DNA of 64,000 bases from DATBHW01 sp035307385 (GCA_035307385.1 DATGID010000062.1:198402-262401); one strand, 5' to 3'. Counted from the first letter of the stretch, positions 56,003 through 64,000 are shown. Numbers and translations are program-made. The notes: generated by a model from the sequence alone, not told the origin.

Positions 56003-57325
56003 TCACAGGACATGCTTTTTGACGTAGCGATGCACCCGCAGCGGCTCACATGTGCCGGTTGGGCAGCGATGCTCCTCGAGATGGGCGCGGAAATCATCAG
56101 CATAGTAGCGCATCGCCGTCACGACGGCGTTGGGCGCGTGCACGCCAAAGCCGCACAGTGAGCCATCGGGCACGTAGCGCGCAAACTCTTCTAACATCGT
56201 CAGATCATCTGACGTACCAAGATCACTGATAATACCTTCCAATGTGCCGGTAATGCGCTTCATGCCCAGGCGGCAGGGTACGCATTTGCCACACGATTCA
56301 GCCGTCAGATATTTGCTGCGCTCGCGCGCCCAGGCGACCATGCAGGTGTCCGCGGGCAGAATCTCGATGTGGCTCGACCCGATGATCGCGCCCGTCTGTT
56401 CAATGGCCTCGAAATCGAGCGCGGTATCAAAGAGGCTCGGCGGCAACACGCCGCCTTCGGGTCCGCCAACGACGACGCCCCGCGCCGCGCGCTCATTCAG
56501 CGTAATCCCCGCGTGGCGCAGTGCCTGGCGCACCGTCGTGCCCAACGGCACCTCGATCAAACGAGGTGGGGCATCCGGCTCTGGCCCAGAAAGCGTGAAG
56601 AGCTTGGTGCCTGTGCTCTGCTGCGTCCCCTGGCGGCGGTAAGCGTCAGCGCCGCGATGAAGGATCAGCGGCACATTCACCAGCGTCTCCAGATTATTGA
56701 TGACCGTCGGCTTATCCCACAGGCCAAAAACCGCAGGATAAGGCGGGCGCTGCTGGGGCATGGCGCGTTTGCCCTTGATGATTTCCATCAGGGTGGTCTC
56801 TTCGCCGCCCATAAAGCCCACATCCACGGCCACCAGCGTAATCGAACACGAGAAGTCGCTGCCCAGGATGTCACGTCCCAGCATGCGGGCTTCCAGCGCC
56901 TCGCGCAGCGCTTCCTGCACCGCGGCAATGCCTGCGGTATAGCCGCTGCGAGTAAAGAGATAGGCTTCCTGCGCGCCCACCGCATAGGCGGCCAGCGCGA
57001 TGCCCTCGATCACCTGATGCGGATTCTGCTCCAGCAGGGTGCGGCTGATGAGCGAAGCCGGGTCGGCGTCGTAGGCGTTGCAGATGACGTATTTCGGCTC
57101 CTCGATCTCATCCTGGGCAATCAGCCATTTGTCAGCAACCGGCACGCCCGCGCCGCCGCGTCCGCGCAGCCCGCTGGCCTTGACCTGCTGAAGCACCTGC
57201 TCTGGAGACGACTGCTGGAGGGCGCGCTCCAACGCTTGATACCCTCCAGCGCGGCGATAATCTTCAAGCTTGCGCGCGCTGGGCGCGCCGGGCGGCTGCA
57301 AGACTTGATACTCTAACTCAGGCAC
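56003..57325 (-). CDS. NuoF-like NADH-binding flavoprotein subunit
   Basis: Start GTG 57325 (VPELEYQVL) after AGGAGGGG; 440 residues. The FMN-site loop GRGGAG (55-60) and the SCGKCVPCRLG [4Fe-4S] motif with a final Cys (C345, C348, C351, C391) are intact. NuoF normally has NADEGEPG and AYICGEE; here they are NAYDADPA and GFMGGEE, so the nucleotide/flavin environment has drifted. It probably oxidises NADH or reduces NAD through FMN. It overlaps the preceding NuoI/E hybrid by eight bases and lies 38 bases ahead of the fusion gene, clearly one operon. Confidence 0.85.
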   Translation of the reverse strand: MPELEYQVLQPPGAPSARKLEDYRRAGGYQALERALQQSSPEQVLQQVKASGLRGRGGAGVPVADKWLIAQDEIEEPKYVICNAYDADPASLISRTLLEQNPHQVIEGIALAAYAVGAQEAYLFTRSGYTAGIAAVQEALREALEARMLGRDILGSDFSCSITLVAVDVGFMGGEETTLMEIIKGKRAMPQQRPPYPAVFGLWDKPTVINNLETLVNVPLILHRGADAYRRQGTQQSTGTKLFTLSGPEPDAPPRLIEVPLGTTVRQALRHAGITLNERAARGVVVGGPEGGVLPPSLFDTALDFEAIEQTGAIIGSSHIEILPADTCMVAWARERSKYLTAESCGKCVPCRLGMKRITGTLEGIISDLGTSDDLTMLEEFARYVPDGSLCGFGVHAPNAVVTAMRYYADDFRAHLEEHRCPTGTCEPLRVHRYVKKHVL

Positions 57326-58001
57326 TCGGTCCCCTCCTGTGGTTAATTTCGGCGTACTTCCCACGAGTCGCCGCCGAGGGGCCATGTTCCATCTGGTCGA
57401 TGCGGCGCACGCCCTTTGCCAGCGGGGCCGGTTTGAACTTGGGACTCATCGTGGCAATGCCAAAAATGTCGCTCAAATCCACACCGCGCACCTGCACGAT
57501 GCGCTGGGCTGCTGCCAGCGGCAGATAGCCATAGGCATCGATCACCAGATCAATGATGGCAGCAAGATCGTAGGCTTCCAGAGACGACTGGGCTAAAATC
57601 TCATCAACCTTGGTCAGGTCGGTCTCTGGCTCCAGGTCGGGCCGGGTGGGCATCGCCACCACCGGCGGCACCGGCTTGTGCGGGTAATTCGTCGCATATT
57701 CAGAGATTCGCGGCGTATAGTAGCCGGCAATCGACGTGGGCGAGAAGTAAGGCCGCTTGCGGAAACGGTGAGTTGGCCGATATTCGATGGTAATCGCGCG
57801 GGGTGGGCAGGCTTTCTCGCAGAGCAGGCACGCCTCGCACTTCAAGTTGAAAGGCGTATCCTGCCCCTCCTCTTGAATCAACTCGATCAACCCACGGCTG
57901 CGCTCGGGCAGCTTCCGCTTCTCATAGGGATAGAGCCGCGTCACTTTGGGCCGGAATAAATGGCTGAGCGTCAAGCCCAGGCCGGTAAAGACTCCGCGCA
58001 T
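57318..58001 (-). CDS. NuoI/NuoE hybrid with one [4Fe-4S] cluster
   Basis: This 227-residue protein joins two truncated complex I parts. Residues 1-75 resemble the N-terminal half of NuoI: an amphipathic start (GLGLTLSHLFRPKVT) and one [4Fe-4S] motif CEACLLCEKACP (C55, C58, C61, C65); the second NuoI cluster is absent. Residues 125-195 match the four-helix N-terminal region of NuoE (IDAYGYLPLAAAQ, SDIFGIATMSPKF), but the thioredoxin-like [2Fe-2S] domain that should follow is missing and the nuoF start leaves no space for it. It may bridge the NuoB-like and NuoF-like subunits. I know of no named family with this arrangement. Confidence 0.72.
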   Translation of the reverse strand: MRGVFTGLGLTLSHLFRPKVTRLYPYEKRKLPERSRGLIELIQEEGQDTPFNLKCEACLLCEKACPPRAITIEYRPTHRFRKRPYFSPTSIAGYYTPRISEYATNYPHKPVPPVVAMPTRPDLEPETDLTKVDEILAQSSLEAYDLAAIIDLVIDAYGYLPLAAAQRIVQVRGVDLSDIFGIATMSPKFKPAPLAKGVRRIDQMEHGPSAATRGKYAEINHRRGPSA

Positions 58002-58013
58002 ATAAGCTGCTCC

Positions 58014-58580
58014 CTATTCTTCACCCTTCAATTTCAGACCCTGTTTTTCAATCTTTTCGCGCAGCTTCAAGATACCTTCAATCAGCGCCTCTGGCCGGGG
58101 TGGGCAGCCGGGCACATAGACATCAACCGGCACAATGGTATCCACGCCTTGCACAGTATAGTAGGAGTCATAGAACTCGCCGCCAGAGTTGGCGCACTGG
58201 CCCATGCTCAGCACCCATTTGGGGTCGGGCATCTGCTCCCACAAACGCCGCAGACGTGGCCCCATTTTGTTGGAGACGGTGCCCGCCACGATCATCAGAT
58301 CGGCCTGACGCGGGCTAGAGCGAAACACCTCTGAGCCAAAGCGCGACAAATCGTAATGCGACTGCGCCGCCGCCATCATTTCGATGGCGCAGCAGGCCAG
58401 GCCATAGCCCAGCGGCCAGATCGAGCGCGAGCGCGCCCAGTTCTGCGCCCAGGTCACCATCTCCCACAGGCTGGTAATCGCCACGGGCAATTCCTGGTCA
58501 CCGGGGACGTACTCAGCAGGCCCCTTGGCCTGCATAATTGGAAGTGGTTGTCCTTTTCGGGACTTGATTTCAGTGCTCAT
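58014..58580 (-). CDS. nuoB: NuoB-like [4Fe-4S] subunit
   Basis: The 188-residue product is a complete NuoB: adjacent C63, C64, then C129 (GQCAN) and C159 (PGCPP) form the N2-type cluster, and EMVTWAQNWARSRSIWP is typical. In complex I NuoB passes electrons to quinone together with NuoD, but NuoD, NuoC and membrane genes are absent here. It is the first gene of a four-gene operon behind a promoter at 58751-58777. Its presence beside NuoF and a NuoG/GltD fusion is the unusual aspect. Confidence 0.9.
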   Translation of the reverse strand: MSTEIKSRKGQPLPIMQAKGPAEYVPGDQELPVAITSLWEMVTWAQNWARSRSIWPLGYGLACCAIEMMAAAQSHYDLSRFGSEVFRSSPRQADLMIVAGTVSNKMGPRLRRLWEQMPDPKWVLSMGQCANSGGEFYDSYYTVQGVDTIVPVDVYVPGCPPRPEALIEGILKLREKIEKQGLKLKGEE

Positions 58581-58750
58581 ACAAGGAGAACCTCCTCATC
58601 AAGGTAGAGCAGCACCTTGCTCGGCAGGGTTGGATAGCCGTGACCCTCCCGCCGTATTATACCATCTCGCACCCAGGCATGCCACGCGCAACACGGCTGG
58701 AGAAGCGTTGGCGAAGCCGCCAATCTTGACATACGTCTCACTATGCTCTC

Positions 58751-58777
58751 ATTATAAAAAGTAGGCCAGCAAGTCAA
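58751..58777 (-). promoter_or_regulatory. Candidate promoter of the redox operon
   Basis: On the minus strand TTGACT and a perfect TATAAT are separated by 15 bases, which is short. The start codon of nuoB lies about 165 bases further on. Confidence 0.5.
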
Positions 58778-58925
58778 GATGCTCGATGTTCTTCATAAAG
58801 GGCACGCATGTGTCATACCAGCAAAACGAGCAATATGGTTTCCACCGTAATCGCGAAATGAAAAAAATTGGCTTGATCCCAGCTTCCAAGAGGGCTGAAA
58901 TGTAATTCGTTGTTTTTGTGGAGGG

Positions 58926-58996
58926 GTGCCGTAACTGCGAAAAAATTCCACTTCGCCCATTGTATCTGCGAAAAAATTCGCCTTACTTTGCGGCAC
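58926..58996. repeat. Two direct 14-mers inside a short inverted repeat
   Basis: CTGCGAAAAAATTC occurs at 58935-58948 and 58966-58979 (31-base period), flanked by GTGCCG (58926-58931) and CGGCAC (58991-58996). A looser copy (CGCGAAATGAAAAAAATT) is at about 58851-58868. The 58600-59139 gap otherwise shows no gene and is A+T-rich compared with its surroundings. Site or relic unknown. Confidence 0.55.
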
Positions 58997-59139
58997 TCCC
59001 GTTTGTCCTTCTCTACTCCTGCTTGCAATTGCTGCGTACGAGTTCATTGGTTCCCGACTCTTTCACGCAATGTGTGAGGACGTGCGAGAGAGTGAGAGGC
59101 GTGTGAGCAAAGAGCTTGTTCTTCTGGAGACAGCATGGG

Positions 59140-59249
59140 CAGGGAGTTGAGCCACTTCTTCCAATACGCAAAGAGAGTGCACCATTGATGAGGTATGTTC
59201 CGGGGCGGCGGTGCAATGCAGGTGCGTATGTTGCCTGTGGCGCAGCACC
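59140..59249. repeat. Left arm of 110-bp inverted repeat
   Basis: Pairs with 62579-62688; my comparison finds seven mismatches in 110 (about 94% identity). The arm is itself palindromic in places: GCCAC/GTGGC, ATACGCA/TGCGTAT and GTGCACC/GGTGCA nest inside one another. The two arms bracket the helicase gene. Confidence 0.85.
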
Positions 59250-59326
59250 CTGTATAGGCCTCATGGTGCTGCACGCCAGCGGCGATTGGGCTTCGCCATC
59301 TGCCCAGCAGCTCTTGCGGGATCCCG

Positions 59327-62314
59327 TCAGGTCCAGAGCGTGCGCATCTGGGTCGTGACGGCGAAGGGATCCTCGCCGCGCTGTAGTTCCAGGATCGCCT
59401 GGGCGCGGGGATCCTTGCAATAGAGCGCTGATCCAGCAGAGACGTAGCGGTTCCAGGCCTGCTCAAAGGCGGATACGCGCTTCCGATTGGCACCCAGCGC
59501 CGACGGCACGGCGTGGTAGACCACGCTTCGGGTTGGAAGCCGCTTGGGTGCCCCACGAAGGGCGATGCCCAAGGCAGCCAGCGGCGTGTGTGGCTCTCCC
59601 GGAATGAAGCGTGGCACGAGGTAATGCGCGTTGTCCAGCGGAGCGAGCAGTTCGTCGAGCGATTCAGAGAATAATCGCGCCTCCTCGTTCGATGCTTCGC
59701 TGAGATAGCAGCGGTAAAACCCATCGTGCTGGGGAATGACCCGCACGGAGTCCGCTCCCAGCGATGGGCGTATCAAGCCAGCACGCTGCAAACCTTCCGC
59801 CACGGCGGCACCGAAATCCTCAAGCGCATCGGAGGAATCGAACCTGCGGAGGTACACGCTTGCCGTTCCGGCGATCCACAGGACACCAGCGACCGCGAGT
59901 GCCGTTCCAATGCCCATGCCGGCGGCGGCCGTGCTGGCGATGGCGCAGGCGAAGCCCGCCGTGAGTGCGGATCCAACCACGCCGAAGAGCCTGGCACGGA
60001 ACCGGGGCGGCGTATGATCGCTTGACCTCGCCAAGCGTTGTGCGGGAATGCCCAGCGAGCGTCCGAAGTGGACGCGAACGGTGGGCGTGGTTCGGTTTTC
60101 GTAGGGCTTCCCTATGCCCCACCGGTCATACACCTCATCGCGCCTGCTGACTCGCGCGAGAAGACTGGCATTGATCGTCGGAAACACGCCAGCTGGCGGC
60201 GGGCCGTAGGGTGAGAGTCGAGCATCGACGTGCGAGACGCCTGACTCTACCTCACCCTCGGGGGTGAGCGCGTCATAGGAGCGGTGCTTGCGAACGAAGC
60301 GGGCATAGTCGGCTGCGCCCTTGGGATGGTCGGGGGCCACGCAGACCACGTCCCAGTTATCCGCCACCTTGCGCGGAAGGGTGGGATCCAGCCGTAACGA
60401 ACGACCCCGCATCTGATGCACGGAGGTCGTGGTCGCTGCGCCGGTCAGGTCGATGAGCACATTCACGGATGCGGCGTCCCAGCCTTCACCCAGGAGACCC
60501 CGGGTACCGATCAGGCAGCGACTCTGTCCCTCCTCGAAATATCGGGTCACCAGCGGGACGTAGCGGCGCGGTTCCCAGGTGCCACGTGACGATGCGATGA
60601 CCACCACATCCTCCCAGGCCAGGTCTGCCTTGCCGGTGCCTTTGAACAGGTGGGCCGTTTCGAGTCGCCCGCACAGGTCGGGCGCGTGTTCAGCAAGCCA
60701 CGTCAGCAAGCTGGCAGCGATGGCGCGCGAGCAGGCCAGCGTCTTTCCGGTGACCAGGATGGGGGCGAGCGCAGCCGTGCGGCGGTCCCCTTGCAGCAGG
60801 TGCAGCACCTGGGCAGCGCTCCCCGCTTGCGGATCGAGCGTCCCGCGCCTGTGCGCCGCCAGCTCGTTGCCTGCCGTCTCGTAATCGCACAGAATGAGCG
60901 CTCGCAGGCGGTCTTCCAGCGCGTGGGATTCTGCGTCGAGGATGTCGAGCGCAGCCGCAGCCTTGCTGGCTGAGAGCAGCAACACGCGATCCAGCGGAGA
61001 CACGTAGGAGCGTACGCCCTGTCGGGTGAGGACGTACCCAAGCGACAGGAGCCCCCGATGAACCTGCTCCCAGGCTCGCTGATCGGCAGGCGTCGGGCTA
61101 CGACGCAGCACGCCCATGCAGTAATCGCCGATCAGGGCCACCCAGTCATCTGCGGTGAGCGGCAGCCGATGCGCTTCGCGGACGCGCGCGCCAGGTGGGA
61201 TTTCCCTATGGCTGCTGACGTAGAAGCGAAGCGCTGCCTGCGCCAGCGCTGGCTGGTCCTGCTCGAAACGCGACCAGGATACCTGGCTTCCGTTCACCCC
61301 TTGGCGGTCTCCCACCCGCTTCTGTACCCAGTCGAGGAAAGGAACGCTGGCGAACGCTGGATCCATGATCGCGGTCGTGAGCTCGAGAAAGCGGATGTGC
61401 TCCTCCTGGAGGTACTGTGCCTCGTGCTCCAGCGGCTGCGTGAGATAGACGAGCTCCTGGTATGGCGCGAGGTTCCCTTCCTTGACCACAGCCGGGGTGG
61501 GAACTTCGAAGTCTACTCTGCCGAAGAGCTCCTGGTAGAGGGCGGCTTCCTTGGCCTCCATGTCCGATGGAGGAGTCGCGGTCAGGCCAACGAAGAAGAC
61601 GTTGTCGCCCAACTCGTGGACCAGGGCGCGCACGAGATATCCCCACATCTCGAGCAGGTGATGGCATTCATCGAGGAGGATCGTCCACTGGCCCGACTGC
61701 TTAATCCGTTCGATCAGTTTGCGGCCGTTGGGATGGAGGAGGTTCAGGAGCTGCTCGTGATCTGAAGCGTGGGCGACCGCGGCCCTGGCCTTCTGGCGCA
61801 GGCGCGCCAACTCGATCCGATCCTGGATTGAAGCCGCCTCCCGAGGGTCAGGGGGGAGGCGGTCGAACGCCTGCTGGCCTTCGCGCCAGGCGGTGATTGC
61901 CTGTTCATCGATCAGCGGGTGATGCGCATCCAGGTTGCAAATCGCCTGATAGGTCAGCGCAGTCAGCGGTGTCGTCAGCTCCTGATCGGCGCCTGAGCGT
62001 ACGAGAGACGGCTGGAAGTCCTGCCACTGTGTCAACCATTGCGCCTGGATGGCCGTGTTGGGGCCGAGAGCGAGCGCATGATTGCCCAGCCGGCGGGCGA
62101 TCTCCAGTCCGAGAACCGTCTTCCCGGCGCCGGGTGGCAGGACGAGGTAGGCCCGGTGGCGACCCTCGGCGCGCGCTTTTTCGAAGGCTTCCAGCGCCAG
62201 CGCTTGATAGCGTCGGAACGGGTGGCGATACGAGACCCTCGAGAAGACGTCGGTGAGGGGACCAGGCAGCATCGGGTCTGCCGCCTTCTCGGAGCTGTTT
62301 CCTGGTTCGTTCAC
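59327..62314 (-). CDS. SF2 DECH-box helicase with two C-terminal membrane helices
   Basis: The 995-residue protein starts at GTG 62314. The helicase core has Walker A PPGAGKT (60-66), DECH (215-218), a TATPP motif III (245-249) and motif VI HQMRGRSLRLDP (about 630-640). Such cores translocate on or unwind DNA or RNA using ATP. After the core, a region near residues 775-820 contains two hydrophobic helices (VVGSALTAGFACAIAS, GTALAVAGVLWIAGTASV), followed by a cytoplasmic tail of about 175 residues. Membrane anchoring is unusual for this helicase class. It lies between two inverted repeats, upstream of a DUF3800 gene on the other strand, a setting typical of defence or mobile loci. Confidence 0.8.
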   Translation of the reverse strand: MNEPGNSSEKAADPMLPGPLTDVFSRVSYRHPFRRYQALALEAFEKARAEGRHRAYLVLPPGAGKTVLGLEIARRLGNHALALGPNTAIQAQWLTQWQDFQPSLVRSGADQELTTPLTALTYQAICNLDAHHPLIDEQAITAWREGQQAFDRLPPDPREAASIQDRIELARLRQKARAAVAHASDHEQLLNLLHPNGRKLIERIKQSGQWTILLDECHHLLEMWGYLVRALVHELGDNVFFVGLTATPPSDMEAKEAALYQELFGRVDFEVPTPAVVKEGNLAPYQELVYLTQPLEHEAQYLQEEHIRFLELTTAIMDPAFASVPFLDWVQKRVGDRQGVNGSQVSWSRFEQDQPALAQAALRFYVSSHREIPPGARVREAHRLPLTADDWVALIGDYCMGVLRRSPTPADQRAWEQVHRGLLSLGYVLTRQGVRSYVSPLDRVLLLSASKAAAALDILDAESHALEDRLRALILCDYETAGNELAAHRRGTLDPQAGSAAQVLHLLQGDRRTAALAPILVTGKTLACSRAIAASLLTWLAEHAPDLCGRLETAHLFKGTGKADLAWEDVVVIASSRGTWEPRRYVPLVTRYFEEGQSRCLIGTRGLLGEGWDAASVNVLIDLTGAATTTSVHQMRGRSLRLDPTLPRKVADNWDVVCVAPDHPKGAADYARFVRKHRSYDALTPEGEVESGVSHVDARLSPYGPPPAGVFPTINASLLARVSRRDEVYDRWGIGKPYENRTTPTVRVHFGRSLGIPAQRLARSSDHTPPRFRARLFGVVGSALTAGFACAIASTAAAGMGIGTALAVAGVLWIAGTASVYLRRFDSSDALEDFGAAVAEGLQRAGLIRPSLGADSVRVIPQHDGFYRCYLSEASNEEARLFSESLDELLAPLDNAHYLVPRFIPGEPHTPLAALGIALRGAPKRLPTRSVVYHAVPSALGANRKRVSAFEQAWNRYVSAGSALYCKDPRAQAILELQRGEDPFAVTTQMRTLWT

Positions 62315-62868
62315 GGGGCAACGTCTCTTCCTCTCTTGGGTGCCCTCAAGGGGATGTGCGACCCCATCCTACACCTGGATGCTCGCAGAAGCAATAGGGC
62401 GACCGCACCTGCAATCGGACAGTGCATGGTCAGCAGCAGCTGCACAGGGACGTGATGCTGTTCCAGGTCGCTCTGTGCGGGAGGAGACACATGCTCAGGT
62501 ATGCATGTCCGTGGCAGCCGTTGTGGCAGCAGAGCCATCGACCCGAAGGGAACGCAATGGAACTGAACACTTCCTCAAGGTGCTGAGCCACAGGCAAAAT
62601 ACGCACCAGAAGTGCACCGCCGCCCCGGAACATACCTCATCAATGGTGCACGCTATTTGCGTATTGGAAGAAGTGGCTCAACTCCCTGATGGGATAGGAT
62701 GAGAGGCTGATGCATCCATAGCATGCTCTTCTGATGGGTTGACGTTTCCTGCCGGAGAGCATACGCTGGGGCCACGAAGCTAAGGAGAGGAGACGCTCCC
62801 CTCATCGAGCGCTCCGCATGTTTCTAAAACATCCTAAGAAATAAAGGGTATGTGTAGGAGGGTTGGAA
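62315..62868. other. Gap between helicase and DUF3800 genes
   Basis: About 550 bases without a convincing gene. It holds the right arm of the inverted repeat (62579-62688) and the divergent promoter region. The G+C content falls towards the DUF3800 gene. Confidence 0.45.
62579..62688. repeat. Right arm of 110-bp inverted repeat
   Basis: Inverted counterpart of 59140-59249; see that entry for the identity. With the left arm it bounds a segment of about 3.5 kb containing only the helicase gene, like a composite or non-autonomous element. No flanking target duplication was seen. Confidence 0.85.
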
Positions 62869-63702
62869 GTGCAATTATTCTTCGCCGATGATTCTCGCCA
62901 GCAACGCCCATCCCGCCCAGGAATGGGCCCTTTAGTTGCCATTGGGGGAATAAGCATCCCAGATGAAGCCGTCTATCATTTAGAGCGGGCGTGCGATGCA
63001 TTATGTGAACAATTTGGATTCCCTCTGGGGATAGCTGGTGAGTTTAAATGGTCCCCTGGAAACGAACATTGGATGCGCAACAACCTGATTGAGGGCAAAC
63101 GACAAGATTTCTTTTCTCAAGTGCTGCTACTGGCCACTTCTTACGGCGCCAAAGCGCTTGTTGTGTTGGAAGATACGAGTTATGCTACCGCAACGGGAAC
63201 CCCAGATGCGCATATAGATGTGGCGCGGCTCTTTCTCGAGCGAGTTGAGAGCCAGCTCAATATCTTGGACACGCGGGGCCTGGTAATCGTTGATCGTCCA
63301 AGCGGAGGGAGGAGTGACGAGGATGCCTTCCTCGCCGACTGTTTGGAAGTGCTGCAAAGTGGAACAGACTATGTCAAGCCAGAGCACATACTTCTCAATG
63401 TACTGTCGACGCCATCAAAATTGGTACGTCTCCTTCAGTTGGCGGACCTAGTGACATCTTGCACAACTGCGTTTATTGGAGGTGAGAACCGCTACTCTCC
63501 TCCCATTTTTGATCTCATCAGGCCGCTATTTTACCAGAGTTTAGGGAGAATAGGGGGTGTGGGTTTGAAGCTGCATCCTGATTATCGTTATATGAACCTT
63601 TATCATTGGCTTGTTGGAGATAACTATTTCCGGAAAGGTGGGGCAGGGGTCGAGCTACCATGGCGCAAGGCAGCTTACGCCTCCAATGCATCCTCTCCTT
63701 AG
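62869..63702 (+). CDS. DUF3800 family protein
   Basis: I start at GTG 62869, seven bases after AGGAGG, which gives 277 residues (a TTG six bases earlier is weaker). The N-terminal FFADDSRQQ sequence and later DRPSGGRSDED and LQLADLVTS segments match DUF3800, an RNase H-like family often found in mobile and defence loci. The gene is clearly lower in G+C than its neighbours, which suggests recent arrival. It is divergent from the helicase gene. Role unknown. Confidence 0.7.
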   Translation: MQLFFADDSRQQRPSRPGMGPLVAIGGISIPDEAVYHLERACDALCEQFGFPLGIAGEFKWSPGNEHWMRNNLIEGKRQDFFSQVLLLATSYGAKALVVLEDTSYATATGTPDAHIDVARLFLERVESQLNILDTRGLVIVDRPSGGRSDEDAFLADCLEVLQSGTDYVKPEHILLNVLSTPSKLVRLLQLADLVTSCTTAFIGGENRYSPPIFDLIRPLFYQSLGRIGGVGLKLHPDYRYMNLYHWLVGDNYFRKGGAGVELPWRKAAYASNASSP

Positions 63703-63712
63703 CAAAATACAT

Positions 63713-63740
63713 GATTCTATAAGTTATATTTTATAGAGTC
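63713..63740 (+). terminator. A+T-rich hairpin after the DUF3800 gene
   Basis: A 10-bp stem with one wobble (63713-63722 with 63731-63740) lies eleven bases after the stop. It is a weak terminator candidate. Confidence 0.4.
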
Positions 63741-63877
63741 TCCATTACATCAGATGGGCACGGGGCTGAGCCAGGCTCTTCCCCTCTGGAGGATAGACAT
63801 TCTGTTAGATAGGAAGGTTGCTTATGTGTTATATATCGGAGTGCCTTCAGGCCCCTTGCAACCCATCTTCCGCATGT

Positions 63878-64000
63878 CTACTTGCTTAATTCATAGTATT
63901 TTTCGTAGGGCGGGCCAAGTAAGCCAAGGATGAGCAGATGCAGGTCGCTCAGGCCCGTGACCTGCATGACTTCCATCCGCTCTTCCTGCTCCATCAGGAC
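63878..64000 (-). CDS. Partial unknown gene cut by the window edge
   Basis: The minus strand has an open frame of 40 residues running off the right end (VLMEQEERMEVMQ at the cut, YEKYYELSK at the C-terminus). The acidic/Leu-rich run (GLSDLHLLILGLLGPPYEKYY) looks like a genuine C-terminus. No family is recognised from this fragment. Confidence 0.5.
   Translation of the reverse strand, partial: VLMEQEERMEVMQVTGLSDLHLLILGLLGPPYEKYYELSK

Noticed and set aside
59044..59724. Minus-strand frame spanning the helicase end and left inverted repeat
   Set aside because: It overlaps the real helicase frame and the repeat arm; no protein family visible.

Overview
The window reads as ordinary, gene-dense chromosome from a high-G+C, thin-walled-operon bacterium, with one accessory block at the right end. 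I think it is a member of the Chloroflexota, most probably Ktedonobacteria-like. The pointers are a lone RicT/PSP1 protein next to an ANTAR regulator, a SecA with a long C-terminal zinc tail, GT4 plus GH57 glycan enzymes, a small SWIM-finger protein, many membrane proteins with long Pro/Gln/Thr-rich tails, and scattered IS200/IS605-type TnpB debris. No rRNA is present, so this placement is an inference from gene content and style.

Layout. 1-4.6 kb: small unknown proteins, an alpha/beta-hydrolase with a degraded triad, a MoaB-family protein and a TPR membrane protein. 4.6-11.1 kb: a catabolic block made of a DUF2877 protein (AllH/YlbF type), a TnpB remnant, a PucR-type activator, FdrA (AllF) and a DUF1116 protein (AllG/YlbE); together these are the three subunits of an oxamate-carbamoyltransferase-like enzyme plus a purine-catabolism regulator. 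11.1-16.4 kb, minus strand: ANTAR response regulator, RicT and SPFH protein in one operon, then CorA and a lipoate/octanoate transferase. 16.6-30.5 kb, plus strand: thioredoxin-like ferredoxin, DppA peptidase, alaS, a large membrane protein, ruvX, mltG, uppP, a histidine kinase, and a GT4/GH57 pair. 30.6-38.2 kb: beta-propeller protein, TlyA, and a five-gene acyl-CoA operon (benzoate-CoA-ligase-like enzyme, GNAT, crotonase-like protein, two CoA-transferase-like subunits). 38.2-53.5 kb: mostly housekeeping or cell-envelope genes (secA, hbd, HIT, tRNA-Gln, glmU, a CBS transporter-like protein, a GT4, an S53 lipoprotein protease, a PRC-barrel protein, a SWIM protein) and a possible small RNA.

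53.5-58.6 kb, minus strand: the most unusual operon. It encodes NuoB, a NuoI/NuoE hybrid, a divergent NuoF, and an 800-residue NuoG-like [2Fe-2S] / GltD-like FAD / multi-[4Fe-4S] fusion. No NuoA, C, D or membrane subunits are present. This looks like a stand-alone pyridine-nucleotide electron-transfer complex assembled from complex I and NfnB/GltD parts.

58.8-64 kb: an accessory region. A 110-bp inverted repeat (about 94% identical arms) brackets an SF2 helicase that carries two predicted C-terminal membrane helices. It is followed by a lower-G+C DUF3800 gene and a truncated unknown gene. Several gene ends in the window carry very long, near-perfect palindromes of unrelated sequence, apparently serving as bidirectional terminators.
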